Below are positions 29,496 through 37,439 of a stretch of DNA of 64,000 nt, piece after piece; positions within the stretch are counted from its first letter, which is position 1; the number at the start of each line of letters is the position of its first letter. Source of the stretch: Cellvibrio sp. UBA7671. GTDB taxonomy: Bacteria > Pseudomonadota > Gammaproteobacteria > Pseudomonadales > Cellvibrionaceae. The notes below the pieces were generated by a model that saw only the letters and a list, made by a program, of their open reading frames with translations, had not been told where the DNA came from and did no database searches. The DNA is taken from the NCBI GenBank assembly GCA_002483145.1, contig DLHJ01000018.1, positions 29,636-93,635 of the forward strand. Reading direction: 5' to 3'. Position numbers and translations under genes: made by a program.

Positions 29496-29571
29496 TCTAG
29501 CGTGTCCGCTTTTCTACAGTAAATCCCACTTGCGTCACCCCAATTCACGTGCAACACTGCCGCCAATACAA

Positions 29572-29587
29572 CTGTATATAGATACAA
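29572..29587 (+). promoter_or_regulatory. LexA-like (SOS) box overlapping the ruvC ribosome-binding region
   Basis: CTGTATATAGATACAA fits the consensus CTGT-N8-ACAG with one mismatch and has the typical AT-rich centre. It ends 2 bp before the ruvC ATG, where no Shine-Dalgarno sequence is seen. ruvAB is LexA-controlled in E. coli; here the site would cover ruvC as well. Confidence 0.5.
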
Positions 29588-29589
29588 CT

Positions 29590-30114
29590 ATGGCGCTTAT
29601 TCTCGGCATCGATCCAGGTTCCCGCAAAACTGGTTTTGGCATTATCAATGTCATCGGCAGCAAGCAGGAATACATCACCAGCGGCGTTATTCGCATGAAG
29701 GATACGGACGAGTTGCCTGCACGCCTCAAAGTCATTTTCGATTCCCTGACCCAAATCATTGAACAGTATTGCCCACAAGAAATGGCGATCGAACAAGTAT
29801 TTATGGCCAAAAATGCGTCCTCCGCGTTGAAACTGGGGCAGGCGCGGGGAGCGGCGATTGTGGCGGCGACAGCGCAGAATGTGCCGGTATCGGAATATGA
29901 AGCGCGCAAGGTGAAACAATCCGTTGTTGGTAACGGTGCTGCAGATAAACTGCAGGTGCAGCATATGGTGAAAACCCTGCTGCGTTTGCCGGCTGCACCG
30001 CAAGAGGATGCGGCCGATGCATTGGCAGTTGCACTGTGCCACGCCAATACGCGTGATCATTTAATTCGTATGGCGGCAGGCTCCAGTAGTTTTCGGCGCG
30101 GCCGCATTGTTTAA
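29590..30114 (+). CDS. ruvC: Holliday junction endonuclease RuvC
   Basis: 174 residues from the ATG at 29590. The start [19 protein letters not shown] holds the first catalytic Asp; [20 protein letters not shown] holds the Glu; and [13 protein letters not shown] supplies the last acidic pair. RuvC resolves Holliday junctions by symmetric nicking after RuvAB branch migration. ruvC, ruvA and ruvB follow one another with gaps of 35 and 54 bp. Confidence 0.97.
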   Translation: MALILGIDPGSRKTGFGIINVIGSKQEYITSGVIRMKDTDELPARLKVIFDSLTQIIEQYCPQEMAIEQVFMAKNASSALKLGQARGAAIVAATAQNVPVSEYEARKVKQSVVGNGAADKLQVQHMVKTLLRLPAAPQEDAADALAVALCHANTRDHLIRMAAGSSSFRRGRIV

Positions 30115-30149
30115 GATAGATTCGACTGGAACGAGCGAAGAGATTCATT

Positions 30150-30764
30150 ATGATTGGACGTTTGCGTGGCATTTTGCTGGAAAAGCAGCCGCCTTATTTG
30201 CTGTTAGATGTTCAGGGCGTGGGTTATGAGTTGCAAGCACCCATGACCACTTTTTATCGTCTGCCGTCACTTGGCCATGAAGTGGTGTTGCATACGCATT
30301 TGTCGATTACAGAAAACTTGCATCAACTATTTGGTTTTTCAGAGCAGCGCGACCGCTCGTTATTTCGCACTTTAATTAAGGTAAATGGCGTAGGCCCCAA
30401 GTTGGCGATTGCGATTTTGTCGGGCATGGAAGCGGATGATATCGCCCGTTGTGTGCGCGATGACAACATAACTGCCTTGACCAAAGTCCCCGGTATCGGC
30501 AAAAAAACCGCTGAACGTTTAGTAATTGAATTGCGCGACCGTTTGAAAAATTGGGATATGCCGCAGAGTGATTTACTGGCGCACAGCGAAATCCAAAGTA
30601 TCGCTAGCGACAATGATGTCTTTGCAGAGGCAGAGAGCGCCTTGATTGCGCTGGGCTACAAACCGGTAGATGCCGCGAAAATGATTTCGCTTGCCGCTAA
30701 ACAAAAGCCCGATGCCAAGAGCGAAGAGTTAATCCGTATGGCGTTGCGCTCTATCGCTGGATAA
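30150..30764 (+). CDS. ruvA: Holliday junction branch migration protein RuvA
   Basis: 204 residues. The OB-fold start MIGRLRGILLEKQPPYLLLD is followed by the two helix-hairpin-helix motifs (VNGVGPKLAIAILSG and VPGIGKKTAERLVIELRDR) and the C-terminal RuvB-binding domain (ALIALGYKPVDAAKMI). RuvA tetramers hold the four-way junction and load RuvB. Confidence 0.97.
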   Translation: MIGRLRGILLEKQPPYLLLDVQGVGYELQAPMTTFYRLPSLGHEVVLHTHLSITENLHQLFGFSEQRDRSLFRTLIKVNGVGPKLAIAILSGMEADDIARCVRDDNITALTKVPGIGKKTAERLVIELRDRLKNWDMPQSDLLAHSEIQSIASDNDVFAEAESALIALGYKPVDAAKMISLAAKQKPDAKSEELIRMALRSIAG

Positions 30765-30818
30765 TCAACGTGCGACATAGGTATTGTCGCTGGATAATTT
30801 TCAACCTGGTTAATAACG

Positions 30819-31844
30819 ATGATTGAAACAGATCGCCTGATTGCCCCTGTTGCCAAAGAGCGCGAAGACCATCTTGATCGCACGGTGCGCCCCAAATCGC
30901 TCGCCGATTATGTTGGACAACCCGCCGTGTGTGAACAGATGGAAATTTTTATCGGCGCGGCAAAAAAACGCGGTGAGGCACTGGATCACACGCTGGTATT
31001 TGGGCCGCCCGGATTGGGAAAGACCACACTTGCCAATATTATTGCCAACGAAATGAATGTTTCGCTCAAAAGCACGTCGGGCCCGGTATTGGAAAAGGCA
31101 GGAGACTTGGCGGCGCTGCTCACCAATCTCGAGCCGGGTGATGTGTTGTTTATCGATGAGATTCACCGCTTGAGCCCGGTAGTGGAAGAAATTCTGTATC
31201 CGGCGATGGAAGATTTCCAATTGGATATCATGATCGGCGAAGGCCCTGCAGCGCGTTCGATTAAATTGGATTTACCGCAATTTACGTTAGTCGGAGCAAC
31301 GACACGCGCGGGCTTGCTGACATCACCTTTGCGCGATCGTTTTGGTATTGTTCAGCGTCTGGAGTTTTATAATGTCGCCGATCTCACCCATATAGTCGCG
31401 CGTTCATCGGCGCTCTTGGGGGTGAAGATGGATATAGAGGGCGCAGCTGAAGTCGCCAAGCGCTCGCGCGGCACACCGCGTATCGCCAACCGTTTATTGC
31501 GCCGTGTGCGCGATTACGCCGAGATGAAAGGCGATGGTACTGTGAGCGCACAAATGGCCGATAGCGCACTCAATATGCTCAATGTAGACGAACGCGGCTT
31601 TGATCATATGGATCGCCGTTTGTTAACTGCAATGATGAATAATTTTGATGGTGGTCCTGTCGGTGTGGAAAGTTTGGCGGCAGCTATTAGCGAGGATCGT
31701 GGAACTATTGAGGATGTCATAGAGCCATACCTCATACAGCAAGGCTTTATGGCACGCACGCCGCGCGGTCGAATTTTAACCAATAATGCCTATTTGTATT
31801 TCGGTATGCCGATCCCAAAACGGTTACAGGATTCTGCGGATTAA
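30819..31844 (+). CDS. ruvB: Holliday junction branch migration ATPase RuvB
   Basis: 341 residues. AAA+ ATPase with Walker [16 protein letters not shown], Walker [11 protein letters not shown], sensor 1 [19 protein letters not shown], and a C-terminal winged helix ([13 protein letters not shown]). The ring motor drives branch migration with RuvA. The stop lies 7 bp before ybgC, which joins the ruv and tol-pal clusters. Confidence 0.97.
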   Translation: MIETDRLIAPVAKEREDHLDRTVRPKSLADYVGQPAVCEQMEIFIGAAKKRGEALDHTLVFGPPGLGKTTLANIIANEMNVSLKSTSGPVLEKAGDLAALLTNLEPGDVLFIDEIHRLSPVVEEILYPAMEDFQLDIMIGEGPAARSIKLDLPQFTLVGATTRAGLLTSPLRDRFGIVQRLEFYNVADLTHIVARSSALLGVKMDIEGAAEVAKRSRGTPRIANRLLRRVRDYAEMKGDGTVSAQMADSALNMLNVDERGFDHMDRRLLTAMMNNFDGGPVGVESLAAAISEDRGTIEDVIEPYLIQQGFMARTPRGRILTNNAYLYFGMPIPKRLQDSAD

Positions 31845-31851
31845 ATCAGTT

Positions 31852-32274
31852 ATGCATGTATTTAGTATCCCGTTAAGGGTTTACATCGAAGACACGGATG
31901 CTGGTGGCATCGTCTATTACGTCAATTATCTGAAGTACATGGAGCGCAGCCGTACAGAATTTTTGCGCAGTTTGGGCTATCATAAGCCCGCAATTTTGGA
32001 TGGAGGCATGTTGCTGGTTGTACATTCAGCACAAATTAACTACCGCCGTTCCGCCCGTCTTGATGACCAATTGCAAGTAACTGCACAAATTGAAAAGTTG
32101 GCGCGCACCAATGTTGAATTTAAGCAGCAGGTGCTGCGTGGTAGTGAGCTATTGTGCGAAGGGCTAATCCGTATCGCCTGCGTTGATGCCACTTCCATGA
32201 AGCCAAGTGCAATTCCCACTGATATGCATCGTCAACTTGATCAATTTTTCCACAGTCAAACCGAAAAGAGTTAA
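31852..32274 (+). CDS. ybgC: Acyl-CoA thioesterase YbgC (tol-pal cluster)
   Basis: 140 residues from the ATG at 31852. Single hot-dog domain; the active-site block is YIEDTDAGGIVYYVNYLKYM with the catalytic Asp. YbgC hydrolyses short or acyl-ACP-linked thioesters at the membrane and is the usual first gene of the tol-pal operon. Confidence 0.94.
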   Translation: MHVFSIPLRVYIEDTDAGGIVYYVNYLKYMERSRTEFLRSLGYHKPAILDGGMLLVVHSAQINYRRSARLDDQLQVTAQIEKLARTNVEFKQQVLRGSELLCEGLIRIACVDATSMKPSAIPTDMHRQLDQFFHSQTEKS

Positions 32275-32282
32275 TTAATACT

Positions 32283-32969
32283 ATGCCAGAAACCAAGCAA
32301 AGCCTGTCGATACTGCACCTCATTCTGGAGGCCAGTTTTTTAGTACAAATGGTCATGCTGATTTTATTTTTGGCGTCGGTCATTTCCTGGGTGATGATTT
32401 TCCAGCGTGAAATTTATCAGCGAAAGGCCTCAGCGGCGTTCAGCTTCTTTGAAAAACAATTCTGGTCGGGGATTGACCTCAACCAACTCTATCGCCAAGG
32501 CAATGGCCGCAATGAAGTCGTTGAGGGAATCGAAAATATTTTTCGCGCGGGCTTCAAAGAATTTACCCGTCTGCGTCAACAAGCTGGTGCCGATTCAGAT
32601 GCAGTAATGGAAGGTTCCATGCGTGCGATGCGTGTTGCGTTAGCGCGTGAAGAAGAAAAGCTGGAAGAAAATTTACCGTTTCTTGCCAGTGTTGCCTCGG
32701 TAAGCCCTTATGTAGGTTTGTTTGGAACTGTGTGGGGGATTATGGTGTCTTTCCTGAATATCGCCAATGCTGGCCAGCCTAGTTTAGCCACCGTTGCACC
32801 GGGTATTGCGGAAGCGCTCATTGCAACGGCAATGGGTTTATTTGCCGCTATTCCGGCGGTACTTGCCTACAACAAGTTTTCGGCACGTGCTGAAAATCTG
32901 TTAAGTAACTATCGTACTTTTGCAGAAGAATTTTCTGCAATTTTGCATCGTCAGGTTCACAGCAAATAA
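32283..32969 (+). CDS. tolQ: Tol-Pal system protein TolQ
   Basis: 228 residues. Three membrane helices (about 20-42, 135-157, 170-192) in the ExbB/TolQ/MotA pattern; the second and third helices carry the conserved blocks YVGLFGTVWGIMVSF and APGIAEALIATAMGLFAAIPAV. With TolR it forms the proton-driven motor that energises TolA. Starts 8 bp after ybgC. Confidence 0.96.
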   Translation: MPETKQSLSILHLILEASFLVQMVMLILFLASVISWVMIFQREIYQRKASAAFSFFEKQFWSGIDLNQLYRQGNGRNEVVEGIENIFRAGFKEFTRLRQQAGADSDAVMEGSMRAMRVALAREEEKLEENLPFLASVASVSPYVGLFGTVWGIMVSFLNIANAGQPSLATVAPGIAEALIATAMGLFAAIPAVLAYNKFSARAENLLSNYRTFAEEFSAILHRQVHSK

Positions 32970-33005
32970 CGCTGTTTTACGTTTATTGAGAAACAGGTTA
33001 AAAAC

Positions 33006-33434
33006 ATGTCTGGATTTGGACCACCGATCAAAAAGAAACTCAAAGCGGAAATCAATGTGGTACCGCTGATTGATGTTATGTTGGTGTTGTTAATCGTGTT
33101 TATGATTGCAGCACCCATGATGACCCAAGGTATCAAAGTAGAATTGCCGCAAGCTGCATCAGAGCCGGTTGAAAGCAAAGAAGATGAGCCAATTACTGTT
33201 TCAGTAAAAGCTGATGGTGGTTTTTATATCGATTTGGCCGGTGACCCTGAAAAACCGCGTCCGCTGGCAGAGATTAAATCGATTGTCAGTAAAGTTCTGG
33301 CAGAAAAGCCCAATACTCTGGTGTTTGTCCAAGGTGACAAAAAAGTCGAGTATGGCGTTATCGTTAATTTAATGGGCGAATTAAAACTGGCAGGAGCTCC
33401 CTCTGTTGGCTTGATTACGGAGCCGCCGCGCTAG
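33006..33434 (+). CDS. tolR: Tol-Pal system protein TolR
   Basis: 142 residues. A single N-terminal membrane helix carries the proton-relay Asp in INVVPLIDVMLVLLIVFMIA (about residue 24), and a periplasmic ExbD-like domain follows. It partners TolQ in the motor. It precedes tolA by 7 bp. Confidence 0.96.
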   Translation: MSGFGPPIKKKLKAEINVVPLIDVMLVLLIVFMIAAPMMTQGIKVELPQAASEPVESKEDEPITVSVKADGGFYIDLAGDPEKPRPLAEIKSIVSKVLAEKPNTLVFVQGDKKVEYGVIVNLMGELKLAGAPSVGLITEPPR

Positions 33435-33441
33435 GTTTTTT

Positions 33442-34284
33442 ATGAAGTTGGAAAAATCGTTTTCACTGCCAACATTATTGAGTGTTTTTTTACACGGTAC
33501 ATTGTTGGTTCTGTTTTTAGGTAATTGGGATTTCCTTAAATCGAAGGAAGAACCTTATAAGCCGCATTATGTGACAGCTACTCTGGTTGACCTTAAACCT
33601 AAGGCCAAAGCAGCGCCCCAGCAAACCAAAGAGCAAATATTGGATTCAAAAGCCTACGAAGATTTAAAAAACAACAAAAAACAAGATGAGCAGCGCCGCA
33701 AAGAAGCAGAGGCATTAGTGCAAAGCCAAAAAGAGCAGCAAGCTAAAGCTGCGGAGGCTGAAAAACAGAAGCAGCAAAAAATTAAGGATGAACAGGCAAA
33801 AGCAGCTAAAGCCAAGGCAGTACAAACAGAAGCGGAAAAAAAGAAAAAAGCTGAGGAAGAAGCCAAACGCAAAGCAGAGGCCTTGAAAAAGACCAAGCGT
33901 GAGCAAGAAGCCGAGGAAGAACAGCGCCGTATTCAGGCTGCTCGCCAGGAAGAGGAAAAGCATATAGCTGATTCTAATGACGATGCCAACGTTAAAAGTT
34001 ACAACGAATTATTATCAGAGCGCGTTGCGCAAAACTGGAGTCGCCCACCATCCGCGCGTGCAGGTATGGTTGCCGTGTTTAATATAGATATGCTCCCGAA
34101 TGGTCAGGTTATCGGTGTTCAGCTTGCAAAAAGCAGTGGTAATTCTGCGTTTGATAATGCCGCTGAACAGGCGATCAAAAAAGTAGAACGATTTGTTGAA
34201 ATCAAAGATGTACCTATAGATGTCTTTGAGAGAAATTTCCGTCATTTCCAATTTGCTTTTAATCCAGAGGATTTACGTCAGTGA
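33442..34284 (+). CDS. tolA: Tol-Pal system protein TolA
   Basis: 280 residues. Domain I is one membrane helix (about 8-28, with the SVFLHGTLLVLFLG pattern). Domain II is a long Lys/Glu/Ala/Gln helix (about 60-175). Domain III, from about 190, is the periplasmic TonB-like end (YNELLSERVAQNWSRPPSAR, AKSSGNSAFDNAAEQAIKK). TolA spans the periplasm and contacts TolB and Pal. The stop codon overlaps the GTG of tolB. Confidence 0.95.
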   Translation: MKLEKSFSLPTLLSVFLHGTLLVLFLGNWDFLKSKEEPYKPHYVTATLVDLKPKAKAAPQQTKEQILDSKAYEDLKNNKKQDEQRRKEAEALVQSQKEQQAKAAEAEKQKQQKIKDEQAKAAKAKAVQTEAEKKKKAEEEAKRKAEALKKTKREQEAEEEQRRIQAARQEEEKHIADSNDDANVKSYNELLSERVAQNWSRPPSARAGMVAVFNIDMLPNGQVIGVQLAKSSGNSAFDNAAEQAIKKVERFVEIKDVPIDVFERNFRHFQFAFNPEDLRQ

Positions 34285-35561
34285 GATACATAATCAGTGC
34301 ATTTCTGTTTGTGGTTGCGATTTCTGCAAGCGCCCAGAATATCGTCTTTGTCACCAAGGGTGTTGATAACCCCACCAAGATTGCCGTTGTGCCTTTTGCG
34401 TGGACGGGTGGCCGCTTGCCAGAAGATATCGGCAAAATTGTGGGTAATGACTTGGAGTTTTCGGGCCAGTTTGAAGCGACTGACCCGGAGCGTATGTTGG
34501 CGTTTCCACGCACTGAGGCAGAAGTGCATTATCGCGATTGGAAAGCGCTGGGCTCCGAATATCTATTGATTGGCTCGATCACTCAACAAGCTGGCCGTTA
34601 TTATGCGAGCTACGAGTTGTTTGATGTCGTCCAACAAAAACGTGTATTTGCCAAGTTGACGGTTGATGGGACAGAGGCGCAATTGCGCGATATGGCACAC
34701 CATATCAGCGACAAGGTATACGAAACTATTACTGGCATTCGCGGTATCTTTTCTACCAAGTTGATTTATGTTGAAGCTTTTAAGAAACCGCAAAAATACC
34801 GTTTGATGTTGTCAGATATTGATGGTTTTCGTCCGCGTATGCTGTTGGAGTCGCGTTATCCCGTGCTGTCTCCTGTGTGGTCACCCAATGGCCAACGTGT
34901 TGCCTATGTATCTTTTGAGGTGGATAACAAACCTGCTATTTATGTTCAGGATATAGCGACGGGGCGGCGCCAGCAGATGACTAATTTCCGCGGTTTGAAT
35001 GGTGCCCCAGCTTGGTCGCCCGATGGTCAGAAGTTGGCCATGGCGTTATCAAAAGACGGTAATCCCGACATTTATGTAATGAATGTGTTGACGCGTCAAT
35101 TAACTCGTGTAACTAATCATTTTGCAATTGATCATGAGCCTTCATGGGCTGCTGATGGCGCCTCTTTATTTTTCACCTCGGATCGCGGCGGAAAACCGCA
35201 GATTTATCAGGTGCATCTTGCGAGCATGCAACAGGAACGCGTAACTTTTGATGGTGACTATAATGCGCGTGCGCGTGTATCGCCAGACGGCAAAAGTCTG
35301 GTTATGTTGAATAAACGTCCCGGTACAACCCACCATATCGCCGCGCAAGATATAAAATCTGGCAATTTACGCATTTTGTCCGAGACAAATTTGGATGAAT
35401 CGCCTACTATAGCGCCCAATGGCGCTATGCTGATGTATGCGACTCGTTCTGGTGGTAAGGGAGTGTTGGCAGCCGTGTCTCTTGATGCGCGTGTCAAAAT
35501 CCTCCAGCCCCCAAAACAAGGTGATGTGCGGGAACCCGCATGGTCGCCATTCTTTAACTAA
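34281..35561 (+). CDS. tolB: Tol-Pal system protein TolB
   Basis: 426 residues, with a GTG start overlapping the tolA stop by 4 bp (GTGA), so translation is coupled. The signal peptide (about 1-17, cleaved after SAS-A) is followed by an N-terminal domain and a six-bladed propeller made of repeats such as SPVWSPNGQRVAYVSF, APAWSPDGQKLAMAL and EPSWAADGASLFFTSD. The periplasmic protein binds Pal and TolA. Confidence 0.96.
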   Translation: MRYIISAFLFVVAISASAQNIVFVTKGVDNPTKIAVVPFAWTGGRLPEDIGKIVGNDLEFSGQFEATDPERMLAFPRTEAEVHYRDWKALGSEYLLIGSITQQAGRYYASYELFDVVQQKRVFAKLTVDGTEAQLRDMAHHISDKVYETITGIRGIFSTKLIYVEAFKKPQKYRLMLSDIDGFRPRMLLESRYPVLSPVWSPNGQRVAYVSFEVDNKPAIYVQDIATGRRQQMTNFRGLNGAPAWSPDGQKLAMALSKDGNPDIYVMNVLTRQLTRVTNHFAIDHEPSWAADGASLFFTSDRGGKPQIYQVHLASMQQERVTFDGDYNARARVSPDGKSLVMLNKRPGTTHHIAAQDIKSGNLRILSETNLDESPTIAPNGAMLMYATRSGGKGVLAAVSLDARVKILQPPKQGDVREPAWSPFFN

Positions 35562-35604
35562 ATCCCCGTAAAACAGATCAAAACTTCATTGGAGTTACAC
35601 ACAC

Positions 35605-36069
35605 ATGATCACCAAAGCAATCAAGCAAGGTCTTACTTTGGCTGTTGTTATGTCTTTCCTGGTTGGCTGTTCAAGCAGCGACAATAAAGGCACTGAAACT
35701 GCAACTACCGGTACTGCTGTTACCGATACTTCATCTTCAGAAGCTACACTGTCAAACGTTGTTTACTTCGACTTCGATCAATACGCTTTGACTGCTGAAA
35801 GCCGCGCTGTTCTGTTGGCTCACGCTGACAAGCTGAAAGGTGCTTCAGTTGCAGTACGTCTGGAAGGTCATGCTGACGAGCGCGGTTCACGCGAGTACAA
35901 CATGGCTCTGGGCGAAAAACGTGCTAACGCTGTTCGCGATTTCCTCGTGACTCAAGGCGTTAATGGTTCTTCTCTGGAAGTTGTTAGCTTCGGCGAAGAG
36001 CAACCAGCTGCTACCGGTAGCGACGAAGCTTCTTGGTCTCAAAACCGTCGCGTAGAAGTTAAGTACTAA
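35605..36069 (+). CDS. pal: Peptidoglycan-associated lipoprotein Pal
   Basis: 154 residues. Lipobox LVGC (Cys about 22), a short Ser/Thr linker, then the OmpA-like peptidoglycan-binding domain (VVYFDFDQYALTAESRAVL, LEGHADERGSREYNMALGE, with the Asp and Arg that bind meso-diaminopimelate). The codon use is strongly biased to common codons, as expected of an abundant protein. Anchors the outer membrane to the wall and is recycled by TolQRAB. Confidence 0.97.
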   Translation: MITKAIKQGLTLAVVMSFLVGCSSSDNKGTETATTGTAVTDTSSSEATLSNVVYFDFDQYALTAESRAVLLAHADKLKGASVAVRLEGHADERGSREYNMALGEKRANAVRDFLVTQGVNGSSLEVVSFGEEQPAATGSDEASWSQNRRVEVKY

Positions 36070-36083
36070 GAGTCTAAGCCCGT

Positions 36084-36836
36084 ATGCTTAAAAATCTGCT
36101 TGCTGTTGTCTTAGTTGCTGCAGCTCCAGTCTTACAGGCGCAAGTACGGGTTATTGAGTCTTCACCCCAGAGCATTCGCTCTGGGGTGGCTCAACCTGAT
36201 CTGCCTGCCTCTGCTGAATCTGATGTCTATTCCCAAATTCGTGCCCTCCAAGAAGAAGTAGCGCTACTGCGTGGTCTGCTTGAGGAGCAATCCTATGAGC
36301 TGAAACAGCTCAAACAATTGCAGCTTGATAATTACATGGATCTCGACCGGCGCTTGTCCGGTGGTAGTACGCGTCCTGTAACTAGTACTGCAAGCATAGA
36401 AGAAGTGTCCCCTACGACTGCAGTACCTGTAGCAGCTTCTGTTTCTGGTGCCCAGCTGCCTGATTCTGCCAGTGAAAGTGATGTGTACAAGGCTGCTTAT
36501 GATTTGCTGAATCAAAAAGATTTTGATGGCTCTGTGGCTGCTTTTAAAGAGCATTTAAATCGTTTTCCCAATGGGGATTTTGCCAGTAACAGCCACTATT
36601 GGTTGGGCAAAATTGCTATGTTGAAAAAAGATTACCCGCAAGCCAAGAGCTGGTTCACTGAGCTAATTGCAAATTTTCCCAGTGCGGCAAAAGTGCCAGA
36701 TGCACAGTTAGATTTGGGTAAGGTTTATTTTTTGATGGGCGATAAGGCAAAAGCCAGGTCGTTGCTGTCAGAAGTGGCTGCTGGTAGTAATGATGCAGCA
36801 CGATTGGCGCAAAAGTTCCTCAGCGATAACTTTTAA
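36084..36836 (+). CDS. cpoB: Cell division coordinator CpoB (YbgF)
   Basis: 250 residues. Signal peptide (about 1-19, QAQ cleavage), an N-terminal trimerising coiled coil (SQIRALQEEVALLRGLLEEQ, about 51-70), a Ser/Thr-rich linker, then TPR repeats (YKAAYDLLNQKDFDGSVAAF, YWLGKIAMLKKDYPQAKSWF). CpoB couples outer-membrane constriction to septal PBP1b activity. Last gene of the tol-pal operon; no plus-strand terminator with a U-tract follows. Confidence 0.94.
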   Translation: MLKNLLAVVLVAAAPVLQAQVRVIESSPQSIRSGVAQPDLPASAESDVYSQIRALQEEVALLRGLLEEQSYELKQLKQLQLDNYMDLDRRLSGGSTRPVTSTASIEEVSPTTAVPVAASVSGAQLPDSASESDVYKAAYDLLNQKDFDGSVAAFKEHLNRFPNGDFASNSHYWLGKIAMLKKDYPQAKSWFTELIANFPSAAKVPDAQLDLGKVYFLMGDKAKARSLLSEVAAGSNDAARLAQKFLSDNF

Positions 36837-36857
36837 TTCGATTTAAAGCTGTTGCTC

Positions 36858-36895
36858 GGAAAAAAAGAAAGGGGCTTCCAATTAAAAGAAGCCCC
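36858..36895 (-). terminator. Rho-independent terminator of the CsrB-like RNA
   Basis: An 8-bp GC-rich stem (36871-36878 with 36888-36895) is followed on the minus strand by a T-rich tract (36858-36870 read in complement). It faces away from cpoB. Confidence 0.85.
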
Positions 36896-37233
36896 ATAGC
36901 GCGTCCAGTATTGGATTCAGTAGCCTTTACGCTACCTCAGCTTCCTGCTGAAAATCCAAGTTCACCTGAGTTAGTCCGATTCATGTTCCATATGTAAAGA
37001 TCCTTAAGTATTCCTTTAGGTGTATAGTCGGGCCACCATTAACTCCTTCATTATTCCATATCCTTTGCGGCTAACTCCTTCGGCGACATATTCCCTTGTA
37101 CTCCTTGTCTTGCCCATTCCTTGGTTATCCATTTCCACTGCTTCCTTAGCATAATCCTTTATGTCCAAGCTCCTTCTCTGGGTGTATCCATTAGTCAATC
37201 CTGACCAAGTCAAATTATCGTTGCCTCCTTGTT
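36858..37233 (-). ncRNA. CsrB/RsmZ-family-like regulatory sRNA (CsrA sponge candidate)
   Basis: This 376-bp stretch contains about 24 GGA triplets on the minus strand, several times the roughly six expected by chance and very few on the other strand. Many sit in A-rich context (AAGGA, AGGAG). Several occupy loops of short perfect stems: CATAA-AGGA-TTATG (37150-37163), TCAGC-AGGAA-GCTGA (36937-36951), GTCA-GGAT-TGAC (37194-37205) and GCT-AAGGA-AGC (37140-37150). That is the geometry CsrA/RsmA binds. The minus-strand end is a Rho-independent terminator (36858-36895). A GATAAT -10 element (37240-37245) gives a start near 37233. CsrB-type RNAs titrate CsrA; which genes respond is unknown. The only ORF over it, 65 codons, has unconvincing composition. 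Confidence 0.8.
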
Positions 37234-37239
37234 GTGATC

Positions 37240-37307
37240 ATTATCGTTTAACAGGTATCAATGGCATAGTCGCAAAAAGCTTAATTGTTTGTAGGAAATT
37301 GACTACA
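37240..37307 (-). promoter_or_regulatory. Promoter of the CsrB-like RNA with GacA/UvrY-like box
   Basis: GATAAT at 37240-37245 is a good -10 box, with a poor -35, as expected for an activator-dependent promoter. At 37290-37307 lies an 18-bp inverted repeat, TGTAG-N8-CTACA, close in length and ends to the GacA/UvrY site TGTAAG-N6-CTTACA. It would be centred near -66, nearer than in Pseudomonas rsmZ. Confidence 0.5.
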
Positions 37308-37439
37308 GTAAAATTCACTTTTCCGCATTTCCGTTGTTTTAATCAGCATAATCGGGGGAGTCTGCTCGGATAACGCATGGACTCATAATTACAGTACACT
37401 GCATTGAAAACAGGTTATTTTTATTGAGGTTTTTGCGTT

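Noticed and set aside
33654..33963. Cys/Phe/Leu-rich ORFs opposite tolA
   Set aside because: Antisense of the Lys/Glu/Ala helix of TolA domain II; no independent support.
36837..36895. Terminator for tol-pal-cpoB on the plus strand
   Set aside because: The hairpin has its U-tract only on the minus strand, so it belongs to the sRNA rather than to cpoB.
37016..37213. 65-codon ORF on the minus strand inside the CsrB-like region
   Set aside because: Its composition is explained by repeated GGA/AAG in the RNA. There is no clear ribosome-binding site context separate from the repeats, and it lacks recognisable protein features.
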